DNA of 64,000 nucleotides from JAXMCI01 sp046349435 (GTDB taxonomy: Bacteria; Pseudomonadota; Alphaproteobacteria; Dongiales; Dongiaceae), in the NCBI GenBank assembly GCA_046349435.1, contig JAXMCI010000017.1:1-64000 (forward strand), read 5' to 3'. The notes below the pieces were generated by a model. That model was not told where the DNA came from. It ran no database searches and was given only the letters and a program-made list of their open reading frames with translations. The translations under genes and the position numbers were made by a program. Shown one piece after another: positions 47,908 to 57,678 of the stretch; position 1 is the first letter of the stretch; the number at the start of each line of letters is the position of its first letter.

Positions 47908-48751
47908 CGCCGCGCCTCCCGCACGCCCCTGGCGAGATCGGCGATCAGGCCGAGCACGGCCGGCACCAGCTCCGGGCGGGCCCTGCCGTCGGCGTCGAGA
48001 TGCTCGGCCACCTTGCCGACCAGCGCCGAGCCGACCACAGCGGCGTCGGCGACGCGCGCGATGGCGGCGGCCTGCTCCGGCGTCCTGATGCCGAAGCCGA
48101 CGGCGACCGGCAGCGTCGTCGCGGCCTTCAGGCGGCCGACCGCGGCGGCGACGTCGGCCCCGGCGGCCGAGCGCGTGCCGGTGATGCCGGCGATCGAGAC
48201 GTAGTAGAGGAAGCCGCTGGTGTTGGCGAGGACGGCCGGCAGCCGCCGGGCGTCGGTGGTCGGCGTCGCCAGGCGGATGAAGTTGAGCCCGGCCGCGATC
48301 GCCGGCAGGCAGAGCTCCTCGTCCTCCTCGGGCGGCAGGTCGACGACGATCAGGCCGTCGACCCCGGCGCCCCGCGCGTCGGCCAGGAAGCGGTCGACGC
48401 CGTAGCTGTAGATCGGGTTGTAGTAGCCCATCAGCACGATCGGCGTGTCGGCGTCGCGCTGGCGGAACCGGCGCACCTGGGCGAGCGTGCGGACCAGCGT
48501 CTCGCCGGCCTTGAGCGCGCGCAGCGAGGAGGCCTGGATCGCCGGCCCGTCGGCCATCGGGTCGGTGAACGGCATGCCGAGCTCGATCAGGTCGGCGCCG
48601 GCCGCCGGCAGCCCTTCGAGCAGCTTCGCCGCGGTCTCGGCGTCGGGATCGCCGGCGGTGAGGAAGGTGACCAGCCCGGCGCGCCGCTCGGCGGCGAGCG
48701 CCGCGAAGCGGCGGGCGATGCGGCCGTCCGACGGGGCGGCGGACGCGGCGC

Positions 48752-48755
<4 letters not shown>
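47904..48755 (-). CDS. trpA: Tryptophan synthase alpha chain
   Basis: This 283-residue TIM barrel cleaves indole-3-glycerol phosphate to indole, which is channelled to TrpB. Catalytic Glu is in LIELGMPFTDPMADGP and Asp in the loop DGLIVVDLPPEE; GFGIRTPEQAAAIARV binds phosphate. The ATG overlaps the trpB stop. The order trpB-trpA-accD-folC is conserved in this class. Confidence 0.95.
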
Positions 48756-49963
<1,208 letters not shown>

Positions 49964-50109
49964 GAGGGATTCGTCCAGTCGCGACAGGCTAGCCGAAAGG
50001 CGGCGCACTCAAGCACAGGGCGGGGGAAAAATCAAAGCATGCTCCCCGCCCGGGTACTCGACCGAAGCAGGGTTCATTGGTCCGGATACATCTCGCCGGC
50101 CGCCCCCCT

Positions 50110-50197
50110 TTGTCATGCCCGGGCTTGACCCGGGCATCCAGCTTGCGGCAGCCATGGATTGCCGGGTCAAGCCCAGGGTCAAGCCCGGCAATGACAA
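50110..50197. repeat. Inverted pair of REP-like palindromes (family 2)
   Basis: Two arms, 50110-50140 and 50155-50197, form an inverted pair. Each arm folds on itself (GCCCGGGCTTGACCCGGGC in the first). The second arm has an internal duplication of GGGTCAAGCCC. The core differs from the family at 9852, so two dispersed palindrome families are present. It lies between trpF and trpB. Confidence 0.75.
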
Positions 50198-50225
50198 GAA
50201 TGAGCGTAGGCCTACGGCACCCTGC

Positions 50226-50879
50226 TTAGCCGAGCGCCGCCACGGCCGCGAGGAAAGCGGCGATGCGGGCCGGGCTCTTGCGGCCGGGTGCGTCCTCGAC
50301 GCCCGAGGAGACGTCGAGCTGGCGCGCGCCGGTGACGCGCACCGCCTCGGCGAGGTTGCCGGCATGGAGCCCGCCCGAGAGCATCCAGGGCAGCGGCCAG
50401 GCGCGGCCGGCGAGCCAGGTCCAGTCGAAGCTGAGCGCGTTGCCGCCGGGCAGCGCGCCCGGCTTGCCGGCCGGGGCGCGGGCGTCGAACAGCAGCCAGT
50501 CGGCGACGCCGAGATAGGCCTCGGCCGCCGCCACGTCGGCGGCGGCGCCGACCTTGATCGCCTTCATCACCGGCCGGCCGAAGCGGGCGCGGATCTCGGC
50601 GACCCGGGCCGGCGGCTCGGCGCCGTGCAGCTGCAGCAGGTCGGCCGGCAGCTCGGCGAGCACGGCGGCGACCGCCGCGTCGTCGGGATCGACCAGCAGC
50701 GCCACCCGGCCGATCCCCGGGGGCAGCCCGGCCGCCAGGGCCGCGGCCTGCGCCGGCGTCACGGCGCGCGGGCTCGGCGGGTAGAAGACGAAGCCGACAT
50801 GGCTCGCCCCGCCGGCGACGGCGGCGGCGACCGCCGCGCCGGTGGCGACGCCGCAGATCTTGGCGCGCACCGGGCTCAC
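50226..50879 (-). CDS. trpF: Phosphoribosylanthranilate isomerase
   Basis: This 217-residue TIM-barrel enzyme isomerises phosphoribosylanthranilate in tryptophan synthesis. Catalytic Cys is in VRAKICGVATG and Asp in DWLLFDARAPAGKPG; the phosphate-binding end is WMLSGGLHAGNLAEAV and LDVSSGVEDAPGRK. The GTG start overlaps the stop of the upstream membrane-protein gene (GTGA). The length is normal. Confidence 0.94.
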   Translation of the reverse strand: MSPVRAKICGVATGAAVAAAVAGGASHVGFVFYPPSPRAVTPAQAAALAAGLPPGIGRVALLVDPDDAAVAAVLAELPADLLQLHGAEPPARVAEIRARFGRPVMKAIKVGAAADVAAAEAYLGVADWLLFDARAPAGKPGALPGGNALSFDWTWLAGRAWPLPWMLSGGLHAGNLAEAVRVTGARQLDVSSGVEDAPGRKSPARIAAFLAAVAALG

Positions 50880-51658
50880 GACACCACCGACAGGCCGGGC
50901 GGCTGCGGCGGGCCGCGCCAGCCCGAGAGCTCGCGGAAGACCAGCGCCGGCGGCACCAGCATGATGGCGACCCCGGCATAGGCCAGCAGGGTCATCACGG
51001 CGGCGGAGGCGAGCGGTGCCGCCTGCTGCAGCCCCGTCCAGGCGAGCAGCAGCCCGGCGAGCGTGGTCGCCAGGACGGAGGACGCCCCGGTGGCGAGCAG
51101 GGCCAGCGCCAGCTGCCCGCCGACGCCGGCGGTGCGCCGGACCGACTCGATCATCGAGACCGGCGCGTCGACGGCGCAGCCCGGGAAGATCAGCGACAGC
51201 CGGGCGAGGCCGTAGAGGCCGAGCGCCAGCGCCACCAGCAGCGGCGCGACGATGGTCACGGGGCGGGCGGGGTCGACGGGGACCAGCACGGAGAGCGGCC
51301 CGCCGAGCACCAGGCCGCCGAGCACGGCGATGCCGAGCGTGAGCAGCATGTAGCGGACCTCGCGGCGGCCGAAGCTGGGGCGCAGCCCGGGCGGCAGGGC
51401 CGAATCGCCGAGCAGCAGCAGCCGGTAGCCCGCCACCGAGAACATGCTCACCGGCACGACCTCGGCGAAGGTGAGCATCATGATGGCGGCGAAATCGGTG
51501 AGGGCCAGCAGCTGCAGGATCTGCAGCGCCAGGGAGAGGGCGGCGGGAACCACGCCGATCCGCAGCAGCTGGTCCCGCCGGTCCCAGCTGATCCGGAAGG
51601 ACGCCTCGATCAGCGTGCCGCTGCCGAGCGTGCCGCGGCCGGGTGGACGTGCGCTCAT
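50876..51658 (-). CDS. Uncharacterised membrane protein between pyrF and trpF
   Basis: This 260-residue protein has about six hydrophobic helices (VVPAALSLALQILQLLAL, LLTLGIAVLGGLVLGGPLSVL, IVAPLLVALALGLYGLARL, LALALLATGASSVLATTLAG, ASAAVMTLLAYAGVAIML). I do not recognise a family. It is coupled on both sides: its ATG overlaps the pyrF stop and its stop overlaps the trpF GTG. That tight packing suggests a conserved operon member, but no catalytic motif is visible. Confidence 0.75.
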   Translation of the reverse strand: MSARPPGRGTLGSGTLIEASFRISWDRRDQLLRIGVVPAALSLALQILQLLALTDFAAIMMLTFAEVVPVSMFSVAGYRLLLLGDSALPPGLRPSFGRREVRYMLLTLGIAVLGGLVLGGPLSVLVPVDPARPVTIVAPLLVALALGLYGLARLSLIFPGCAVDAPVSMIESVRRTAGVGGQLALALLATGASSVLATTLAGLLLAWTGLQQAAPLASAAVMTLLAYAGVAIMLVPPALVFRELSGWRGPPQPPGLSVVS

Positions 51659-52392
51659 GGCGCCGCGCCCGCCAGCTCGGCGCGGATCGCGGCGGCGGCG
51701 GCCGGCGGGTCCGCTGCGCCGGTGATCGGCCGGCCGACGACCAGCACGCTGGCGCCGGCGGCGGCGGCCTCGGCCGGGGTCATCACCCGCTTCTGGTCGC
51801 CCGATGCGGCGCCCGCCGGGCGGATGCCGGGCACCACCAGCAGGAAATCCGGGCCGCAATCGGCGCGCAGCGGCGCGATCTCCAGCGGCGAGCAGACGAC
51901 GCCGGCGAGCCCGGCCTGCTGCGCCAGCCCGGCCAGCCGCCGCACCTGGTCGAGCGCCGGGCCGCGCTGGCCGGTGGCGGCGAGGTCGCCCTCGTCGAGG
52001 CTGGTCAGCACGGTGACGGCGACCAGGCGCGGCGGCTGCGGCGCCTCGGCCGCCGCGTCGCGCGCGGCGCGCAGCATGGCGGGGCCGCCGGCGGCGTGCA
52101 GCGTGAGCAGGGCGGGCGCCAGCGCCGCCGCCGAGCGCACCGCGCCGGCCACCGTGTTCGGGATGTCGTGCAGCTTGAGGTCGAGGAAGATCGGCAGGCC
52201 GAGCCCGGCCATCGCCCGCACCCCGGCAGGGCCCTTGGCGACGAAGAACTCGAGGCCGAGCTTCAGCCCCTCGACGCGGCCGGCAAGCGCGCGGCCGAGA
52301 TCCTTCGCCGGGCCGAGCGCGGGCGTGTCCACGGCGACGAAGATCTCGGGTGCGCGCGCAGCCGCCGGGGCGGCGCCGGGAGCGGGGGCCAT
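51655..52392 (-). CDS. pyrF: Orotidine 5'-phosphate decarboxylase
   Basis: This 245-residue TIM barrel makes UMP, the last step of pyrimidine synthesis. The signature FLDLKLHDIPNTV holds the catalytic Asp-Lys-Asp set, and VVPGIRPAGAASGDQKRVMTP is the conserved phosphate loop region. The N-terminal 12 residues are Ala/Pro-rich and weakly conserved. It leads the pyrF-membrane protein-trpF chain. Confidence 0.94.
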   Translation of the reverse strand: MAPAPGAAPAAARAPEIFVAVDTPALGPAKDLGRALAGRVEGLKLGLEFFVAKGPAGVRAMAGLGLPIFLDLKLHDIPNTVAGAVRSAAALAPALLTLHAAGGPAMLRAARDAAAEAPQPPRLVAVTVLTSLDEGDLAATGQRGPALDQVRRLAGLAQQAGLAGVVCSPLEIAPLRADCGPDFLLVVPGIRPAGAASGDQKRVMTPAEAAAAGASVLVVGRPITGAADPPAAAAAIRAELAGAAP

Positions 52393-52581
52393 GGACGAGG
52401 ACCTGTCTCGGGAGCGATCGGCCGTTCTATAGCAGATGGCGGCGGCGCAGGGCGAGGGCGCGGGGACGCGTCATCCCGCCGGCCCTGGCGTCGCGGCTCT
52501 CCCTTCTCCGCCGGCGATGAGAAGCACGCGGATGCCGTAGCCCCCGAAACCCGTCGGCCCGACACCGCGGCCGCAGCCGCG

Positions 52582-52911
52582 TCAGGGCGCCGGGCGGGCC
52601 GGGACGATCGCGCGGCCTGGCGGCGCCGCGGCGGCCGCGGCCTGGCGGCGCTGCAGGGCGGCGAGCTCCTCGCCGCTGGCGCGCAGCCGGGCGCGGGCCT
52701 GGCGGCGGCGGCGGCGGCCGGAGAGCAGCGCGATCAGCGCGCCGAGGAGGAATCCCACCAGCAGCGACAGCAGGATGACGAGATAGACCGGCAGGGTGAC
52801 GCGCCAGGGCAGCGGCCACAGGTTGAGCTCGACCGGGGTCCGGTTGGCGATGGCGAAGACCACCGCGATGACCATCACCGGGATGGTCACCACCCAGGAG
52901 ATTCGGCTCAT
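52582..52911 (-). CDS. lapA: LapA-domain (DUF1049) membrane protein
   Basis: This 109-residue protein has two helices (VVTIPVMVIAVVFAIANR and LPVYLVILLSLLVGFLLGALIA), followed by a basic and Ala-rich cytoplasmic tail. This is the LapA/DUF1049 form that in E. coli works with LapB in envelope lipopolysaccharide control. Its position next to ihfB is typical of the class. Confidence 0.85.
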   Translation of the reverse strand: MSRISWVVTIPVMVIAVVFAIANRTPVELNLWPLPWRVTLPVYLVILLSLLVGFLLGALIALLSGRRRRRQARARLRASGEELAALQRRQAAAAAAPPGRAIVPARPAP

Positions 52912-52972
52912 CGCGGTGCCGCCGCCGCTGCCGCGGTCCGCTGCGGGGAAGCGCGCTGGCGCATGCCGACGG

Positions 52973-53257
52973 TCATTCCTTGCCGTTCAGCCGGTCGCGC
53001 AGCTGCTTGCCGGTCTTGAAGAAGGGCACCGCCTTGCGGTCGACCTCGACGGCGTCGCCGGTGCGCGGGTTGCGGCCGAGCCGGGCGTTGCGCTGCTTCA
53101 CCGAGAAGGCGCCGAAGCCGCGCAGCTCGACCCGGTCGCCGCGCGCCAGCGCGGCCGAGATCTCGTCGAAGATGGTCGAGACGATGCGCTCCACGTCCCG
53201 CTGATAGAGGTGCGGGTTCAGCTCACCGATTTTCAGGATGAGCTCCGACTTGGTCAT
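52973..53257 (-). CDS. ihfB: Integration host factor subunit beta
   Basis: This 94-residue DNA-bending protein begins MTKSELILKIGELNPHL. It has the beta-arm GRNPRTGDAVEVDRKAVPFF, with the Pro that intercalates into DNA, and GFGAFSVKQRNARLGRN, which separate the IHF/HU family from others. It pairs with IhfA, which is not in the window. The gene follows rpsA on the same strand, after a strong terminator. Confidence 0.94.
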   Translation of the reverse strand: MTKSELILKIGELNPHLYQRDVERIVSTIFDEISAALARGDRVELRGFGAFSVKQRNARLGRNPRTGDAVEVDRKAVPFFKTGKQLRDRLNGKE

Positions 53258-53424
53258 AGCGATCAACCCCCCAATCGCTCCCATCGATCGCGGTCGCCCA
53301 TCGTCCATTTTCCCATCCAGCGCCCCGATCCCGGCGGTGACCTTGCCGCAGGAGCCGGGGTGCGTCAAGGGTAAGTCCCTAGGATTGCACCGTTTTCCCG
53401 GCGGGCGGAACCCGCGGCGCGGGC

Positions 53425-53462
53425 AAAAGAAACGGGCGCCGCAGCCTTCGCCGCGGCGCCCG
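53425..53462 (-). terminator. Rho-independent terminator of rpsA
   Basis: On the minus strand the stem CGGGCGCCGC/GCGGCGCCCG (53433-53442 with 53453-53462) is followed by TTTCTTTT. This is a canonical intrinsic terminator 50 bases after the rpsA stop, so ihfB needs its own promoter or read-through. Confidence 0.85.
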
Positions 53463-53511
53463 TCCCGTCTCGTCGCGAGACGCCGCCGGCGATCGCCGGC
53501 GGCGGCTGGCG

Positions 53512-55260
53512 TCAGCTCTCGGTGGTGTCCTCGTCGCCCTTCTTGCGGGCCCGGTCGCGCTGGGCGCGGGAGATCGCCGCCCCCAGGATGTCGCCCAGGC
53601 TGGCGCCCGAGTCGGACGAGCCGAACTCGACCATCGCCGCCTTCTCCTCCTCGACCTCGCGGGCCTTGATGGAGAGGCTGATCTTGCGGCTCGTCTGGTC
53701 GATCGCGGTGATCTTGGCGTCGACCTTCTCGCCCACGGCGAAGCGGTCGGGCCGCTGCTCGCTGCGGTCGCGCGACAGGTCGCTCTTGCGGATGAAGGCG
53801 GTCATGCCGTCGCCCATCGTCACCTCGATGCCGCCATCCTGCACGGCGCTGACCGTGCAGGTGACGACTTCGCCCTTCTTGTGGCTGCCGACCGAGGCGG
53901 CGAAGGGATCGTCGGCGAGCTGCTTGATGCCGAGGCTGATGCGCTCCTTCTCGACGTCGACGTCGAGCAGCTTGACCTGCACGGTGTCGCCCTTCTTGTA
54001 GTCGGCGATCGCCTGCTCGCCCGGCCGCTGCCAGTCGATGTCGGAGAGATGCACCATGCCGTCGATCTCGCCGGGCAGGCCGACGAAGAGGCCGAACTCG
54101 GTGATGTTCTTGACCTCGCCCTCGAGCACCGAGCCGATCGGGTGCTTCTCGAGGAAGCTCGACCACGGATTGTCGAGGCACTGCTTCAGCCCGAGGCTGA
54201 TGCGGCGCTTCACCGGATCGACGTCGAGCACCATCACCTCGACCTCCTGGGAGGTCGAGACGATCTTGCCGGGGTGCACGTTCTTCTTCGTCCAGCTCAT
54301 CTCGGAGACGTGGACCAGGCCCTCGATCCCCGGCTCCAGCTCGACGAAGGCGCCGTAGTCGGTGATGTTGGTGACCCGGCCGGTGAACTTCGCCGCCGGC
54401 GGGTACTTCTTCTCGACGCCCTGCCACGGATCGGCCTCGAGCTGCTTCATGCCGAGCGAGATGCGCTGCGTCTCGGGGTTGAAGCGGACGACCTGGACCT
54501 GCACGGTCTGGCCGATGCTGAGCGCCTCCGACGGGTGGTTGATGCGCCGCCACGCGATGTCGGTGACGTGCAGCAGGCCGTCGACGCCGCCGAGATCGAC
54601 GAAGGCGCCGTAGTCGGTGATGTTCTTGACCACGCCGGTCAGCACCTGGCCCTCGCGCAGGTTGGCGACCAGCTCGGCGCGGGCCTCCGACCGGCTCTCC
54701 TCGAGCACGGCGCGGCGCGACACCACGATGTTGCCGCGGGCACGGTCCATCTTGAGGATCTGGAAGGGCTGCGGCGTGCCCATCAGCGGGCCGACGTCGC
54801 GCACCGGGCGGATGTCGACCTGGCTGCCGGGCAGGAAGGCGACGGCGCCGGAGAGGTCGACGGTGAAGCCGCCCTTGACGCGGCCGAAGATCACGCCGGT
54901 GACGCGCTGGTTCTCCTTGAAGCTCTTCTCGAGCTGGGTCCAGGCCTCCTCGCGGCGGGCCTTCTCGCGGCTCAGCACCGCCTCGCCGTTCTTGTCCTCC
55001 ATGCGGTCGAGATAGACCTCGACCTCGTCGCCGATCTTGAGCTCGGGCCGCTGGCCCGGCGTGGCGAATTCCTTGAGGGCGACGCGGCCCTCCGACTTCA
55101 GGCCGACATCGATCAGGGCGATGTCGTTCTCGATGCCGATGATGCGGCCCTTGAGGACGGTGCCCTCGATGTTGCCGCTGCCGCCGAAGCTCTCGTCGAG
55201 CAGGGCGGCGAAGCTCTCCTTGGCGAAGCTCTGGGCTTGCGCGGCGGTGGCTTTGCTCAT
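53512..55260 (-). CDS. rpsA: Ribosomal protein bS1
   Basis: This 582-residue protein has six S1 RNA-binding domains at about residues 25-90, 110-175, 195-263, 280-350, 367-437 and 454-525 (repeated forms of GxVxNITDYGAFVELxxGIEGLVHVSEM). It delivers mRNA to the 30S subunit. The C-terminal tail is acidic and Lys-rich. The ATG has an AAAGGAACC leader site. The length is normal for alphaproteobacteria. Confidence 0.96.
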   Translation of the reverse strand: MSKATAAQAQSFAKESFAALLDESFGGSGNIEGTVLKGRIIGIENDIALIDVGLKSEGRVALKEFATPGQRPELKIGDEVEVYLDRMEDKNGEAVLSREKARREEAWTQLEKSFKENQRVTGVIFGRVKGGFTVDLSGAVAFLPGSQVDIRPVRDVGPLMGTPQPFQILKMDRARGNIVVSRRAVLEESRSEARAELVANLREGQVLTGVVKNITDYGAFVDLGGVDGLLHVTDIAWRRINHPSEALSIGQTVQVQVVRFNPETQRISLGMKQLEADPWQGVEKKYPPAAKFTGRVTNITDYGAFVELEPGIEGLVHVSEMSWTKKNVHPGKIVSTSQEVEVMVLDVDPVKRRISLGLKQCLDNPWSSFLEKHPIGSVLEGEVKNITEFGLFVGLPGEIDGMVHLSDIDWQRPGEQAIADYKKGDTVQVKLLDVDVEKERISLGIKQLADDPFAASVGSHKKGEVVTCTVSAVQDGGIEVTMGDGMTAFIRKSDLSRDRSEQRPDRFAVGEKVDAKITAIDQTSRKISLSIKAREVEEEKAAMVEFGSSDSGASLGDILGAAISRAQRDRARKKGDEDTTES

Positions 55261-55357
55261 GCGCTACAGGTTCCTTTCTCTCTATTCCGGCCGGCCGGTT
55301 GTCTCCGGCGGTCTCAACGGGGTGGTTGCGGCCAAGACTGACGTTCGTCCTGCGGGA

Positions 55358-55882
55358 TCAGAAACCGCCCGAAGCGCCGCGCCGCCGCTCGATCAGGTCG
55401 AGGGCCAGGGCGAAGGCCGCTTCGGCATCGAGGTCCGAGCTGTCGACGACGATGGCGTCCGGCGCCGGGATCAAGGGCGAAATCGCCCGACCGCGATCGC
55501 GGGCGTCACGTTCGGTCATGTCCTGCAAGACGCGCGCATATATACTCTCGCGACCCCGCCGGAGCAACTCCCGATGCCGGCGCAGCGCGCGCGCCGCGGC
55601 GCTCGCCGTGATGAACAGCTTGATCGGCGCTTCGGGGCAGACCACCGTGCCGATGTCGCGGCCGTCGAGGATGGCGCCCTTGAAGCCGCCCGGCGGGTGG
55701 TGGGCGAAGCGGCGCTGCAGGTCGAGCAGCGCCTCGCGCACGCCCGGGATGGTCGCCACCCGGGAGGCCGCCTGGGCGACCGGCTCCTCGCGCAGCTCCG
55801 GCCCGTCGAGCTCGGGGAAGTCGACCAGCCGGGCGGCGGCGATCGCCGCCGCGGCGTCGCCGGCGTCGCGGCCGGCGCGCCG
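55358..55882 (-). pseudogene. cmk: Cytidylate kinase, 5' end missing at a sequence junction
   Basis: This is the C-terminal 175 codons of CMP/dCMP kinase: FKGAILDGRDIGTVVCPEA, LFITASAAARALRRHRELL and the closing DAIVVDSSDLDAEAAF. The normal enzyme has about 45 more residues, including the P-loop GPxxSGKG, and none is found in any frame beyond 55882. Instead the sequence runs straight into an MFS gene on the other strand. cmk beside rpsA is the expected gene order. An enzyme without the P-loop should not work, and Cmk is important for growth, so an assembly join or a second copy elsewhere is likely. Confidence 0.85.
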
Positions 55883-55900
55883 CCGCCGGGCGCCGCCGGC

Positions 55901-56482
55901 GCGCTCCGCCTGCTGGCCGACCGCCGCTTTGCCCTCTTCATCCTGGCCAGCGGCCTGATCCAGTCGAGCCACGTCGTGCTCTACGGCTTCGGCACGCTGC
56001 GCTGGCTGGCCGCCGGGCACGACGAGGCGACCATCGGCTGGCTGTGGTCGGAGGGGGTGATCGTCGAGACCGCGGTGTTCGCGCTGGGCGGCCGGCTGAT
56101 CGGCCGCATCGGCCCGCTCTGGCTGCTCGCCGGCGGCGGCGCGGTGGCGGTGCTGCGCTGGCTCGGCCTCGCCTCGCTCGAGGCGCTGCCGGCCCTGGTC
56201 GTGCTGCAGGCGCTGCACGGCATCACCTTCGGCGCCAGCCACCTGGCGGCGATGAGCTATGTCGGGCAGTCGACGCCGCCGCAGCTCGCCGCCACCGCCC
56301 AGGGGCTGCACGGGGCGATCGCCTGGGGCGCCGTCTACGGGCTGGCGATGGCGGCGGCCGGCCCGCTCTATGCCCGCTTCGGCGGCGGCGCCTTCCTCGC
56401 CATGGCCGGGCTGGCGCTTGCCGGCACCGGGCTGGCGGCTATGCTGGCCCGCCATCCGCCCCAGCCCGAGGCCGCGCCATGA
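55901..56482 (+). pseudogene. MFS transporter fragment (C-terminal half)
   Basis: This covers about 193 residues and six helices of an MFS_1-like carrier, related to HcaT (3-phenylpropionate/nucleoside-type). Family sequence begins with LRLLADRRFALFILASGLIQ and continues to the normal end; the first six helices are missing. It abuts the cut end of cmk head-to-head. Its stop overlaps the upp ATG, so upp may once have been cotranscribed with it and could have lost its promoter. Confidence 0.8.
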
Positions 56483-57132
56483 CCGACCCCGCCCGCCATT
56501 TTCCCAGCCTGCGGGTGCTCGACCATCCGCTGATCCAGCACAAGCTTTCGCTGATGCGCGACAAGCGCACGCCGACCATCCAGTTCCGCCAGCTGCTGCG
56601 CGAGATCGCCCTGCTGATGGGCTACGAGATCACCCGCGCCCTGCCGATGACCGAGGAGCCGATCGAGACCCCGGTGGCGCCGATGATGGCGCCGGTGATC
56701 GCCGGCAAGAAGGTGGCGATCGTCTCGATCCTGCGCGCCGGGCTGGTCATGGCCGACGGGCTGCAGGAGCTGATCCCGTCCGCCCGGGTCGGCCATGTCG
56801 GCATGTACCGCGATCCGGTCAGCAAGCGGCCGGTCGAGTACTTCGTCAAGCTGCCCGAGCCCGAGGGCCGGCTCTTCATCCTGGTCGACCCGATGCTGGC
56901 GACCGGCTACTCGGCCTCGGCGGCGGTCGACCTGCTGAACCGCAAGGGCGTCGAGGACGCGCAGATCCGCTTCATGGCGCTGGTCGCCGCGCCGGAGGGC
57001 ATGCAGGTCTTCGCCGCCGCCCACCCGACCATCCCGGTCTTCGCCGCCTCGCTCGACCAGTGCCTCAACGACCACGCCTACATCGTGCCGGGCCTGGGCG
57101 ACGCCGGCGACCGGCTGTTCGGCACCAAGTAG
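56479..57132 (+). CDS. upp: Uracil phosphoribosyltransferase
   Basis: This 217-residue enzyme salvages uracil to UMP using PRPP. It has the PRPP loop LFILVDPMLATGYSASAAV, the EEPIETPVAP segment and VSILRAGLVMADGL. The C-terminus YIVPGLGDAGDRLFGTK is characteristic. The ATG overlaps the stop of the MFS fragment. Confidence 0.95.
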   Translation: MTDPARHFPSLRVLDHPLIQHKLSLMRDKRTPTIQFRQLLREIALLMGYEITRALPMTEEPIETPVAPMMAPVIAGKKVAIVSILRAGLVMADGLQELIPSARVGHVGMYRDPVSKRPVEYFVKLPEPEGRLFILVDPMLATGYSASAAVDLLNRKGVEDAQIRFMALVAAPEGMQVFAAAHPTIPVFAASLDQCLNDHAYIVPGLGDAGDRLFGTK

Positions 57133-57139
57133 GCCGGGC

Positions 57140-57592
57140 CTATTCCGGCAGCGGCGCGCCGAGCTCGACCAGCCGCGCCAGCAGGGTGCGGCCGGCCTCG
57201 CCGCCCTGGCCGGTCAGCCGCTCGGCCAGCACCAGCCGGAGCGCGTCGAGATGGGCGCGGATCAGCGGCACCGCGTCCGGCGTCGGCAGCCGGCCGATGT
57301 CGTCGGGCACCAGCTCGCAGAGCGACTGGGCGATGCGGGTCACCAGGGGGTAGCCGAAGCTGCCGCCCTGGCCCTTCAGATTGTGGGCAAAGTTGTGCAG
57401 CCGGAGGAGCTGCTCGGGCCGCGGCGCGGGGCCGTCGAGCGCGGCGGCGAGCGCCGCCTCGGCGCCGGCGAGATCCGCCATCGCCAGCTCGGGATAGCCC
57501 TCCGCCAGGCGGGCGATCGCCGCCTCGGCCTCGGCCGTCAGGGCGTCCAGGCGGTCGAGATTGCTGCTGCGCGATGGGCCGACGGGCGGCAT
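57140..57592 (-). CDS. HPt-domain phosphotransfer protein
   Basis: This 150-residue protein has a histidine phosphotransfer domain with the His in LLRLHNFAHNLKGQGGSFGYPLV near residues 90-95. No receiver or kinase gene is adjacent. It could take phosphate from the hybrid kinase at 23048, which already has its own HPt, or from an unlinked kinase. It is convergent with upp, with only a few bases between. Confidence 0.75.
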   Translation of the reverse strand: MPPVGPSRSSNLDRLDALTAEAEAAIARLAEGYPELAMADLAGAEAALAAALDGPAPRPEQLLRLHNFAHNLKGQGGSFGYPLVTRIAQSLCELVPDDIGRLPTPDAVPLIRAHLDALRLVLAERLTGQGGEAGRTLLARLVELGAPLPE

Positions 57593-57678
57593 CCTGGCTC
57601 CGGCTCGGGCGGTCCGACCACCCTCCTGCCGGCCAGCTTAACACTTCGTTAAGACGACACCCAGTTCTGCATCCGCGC

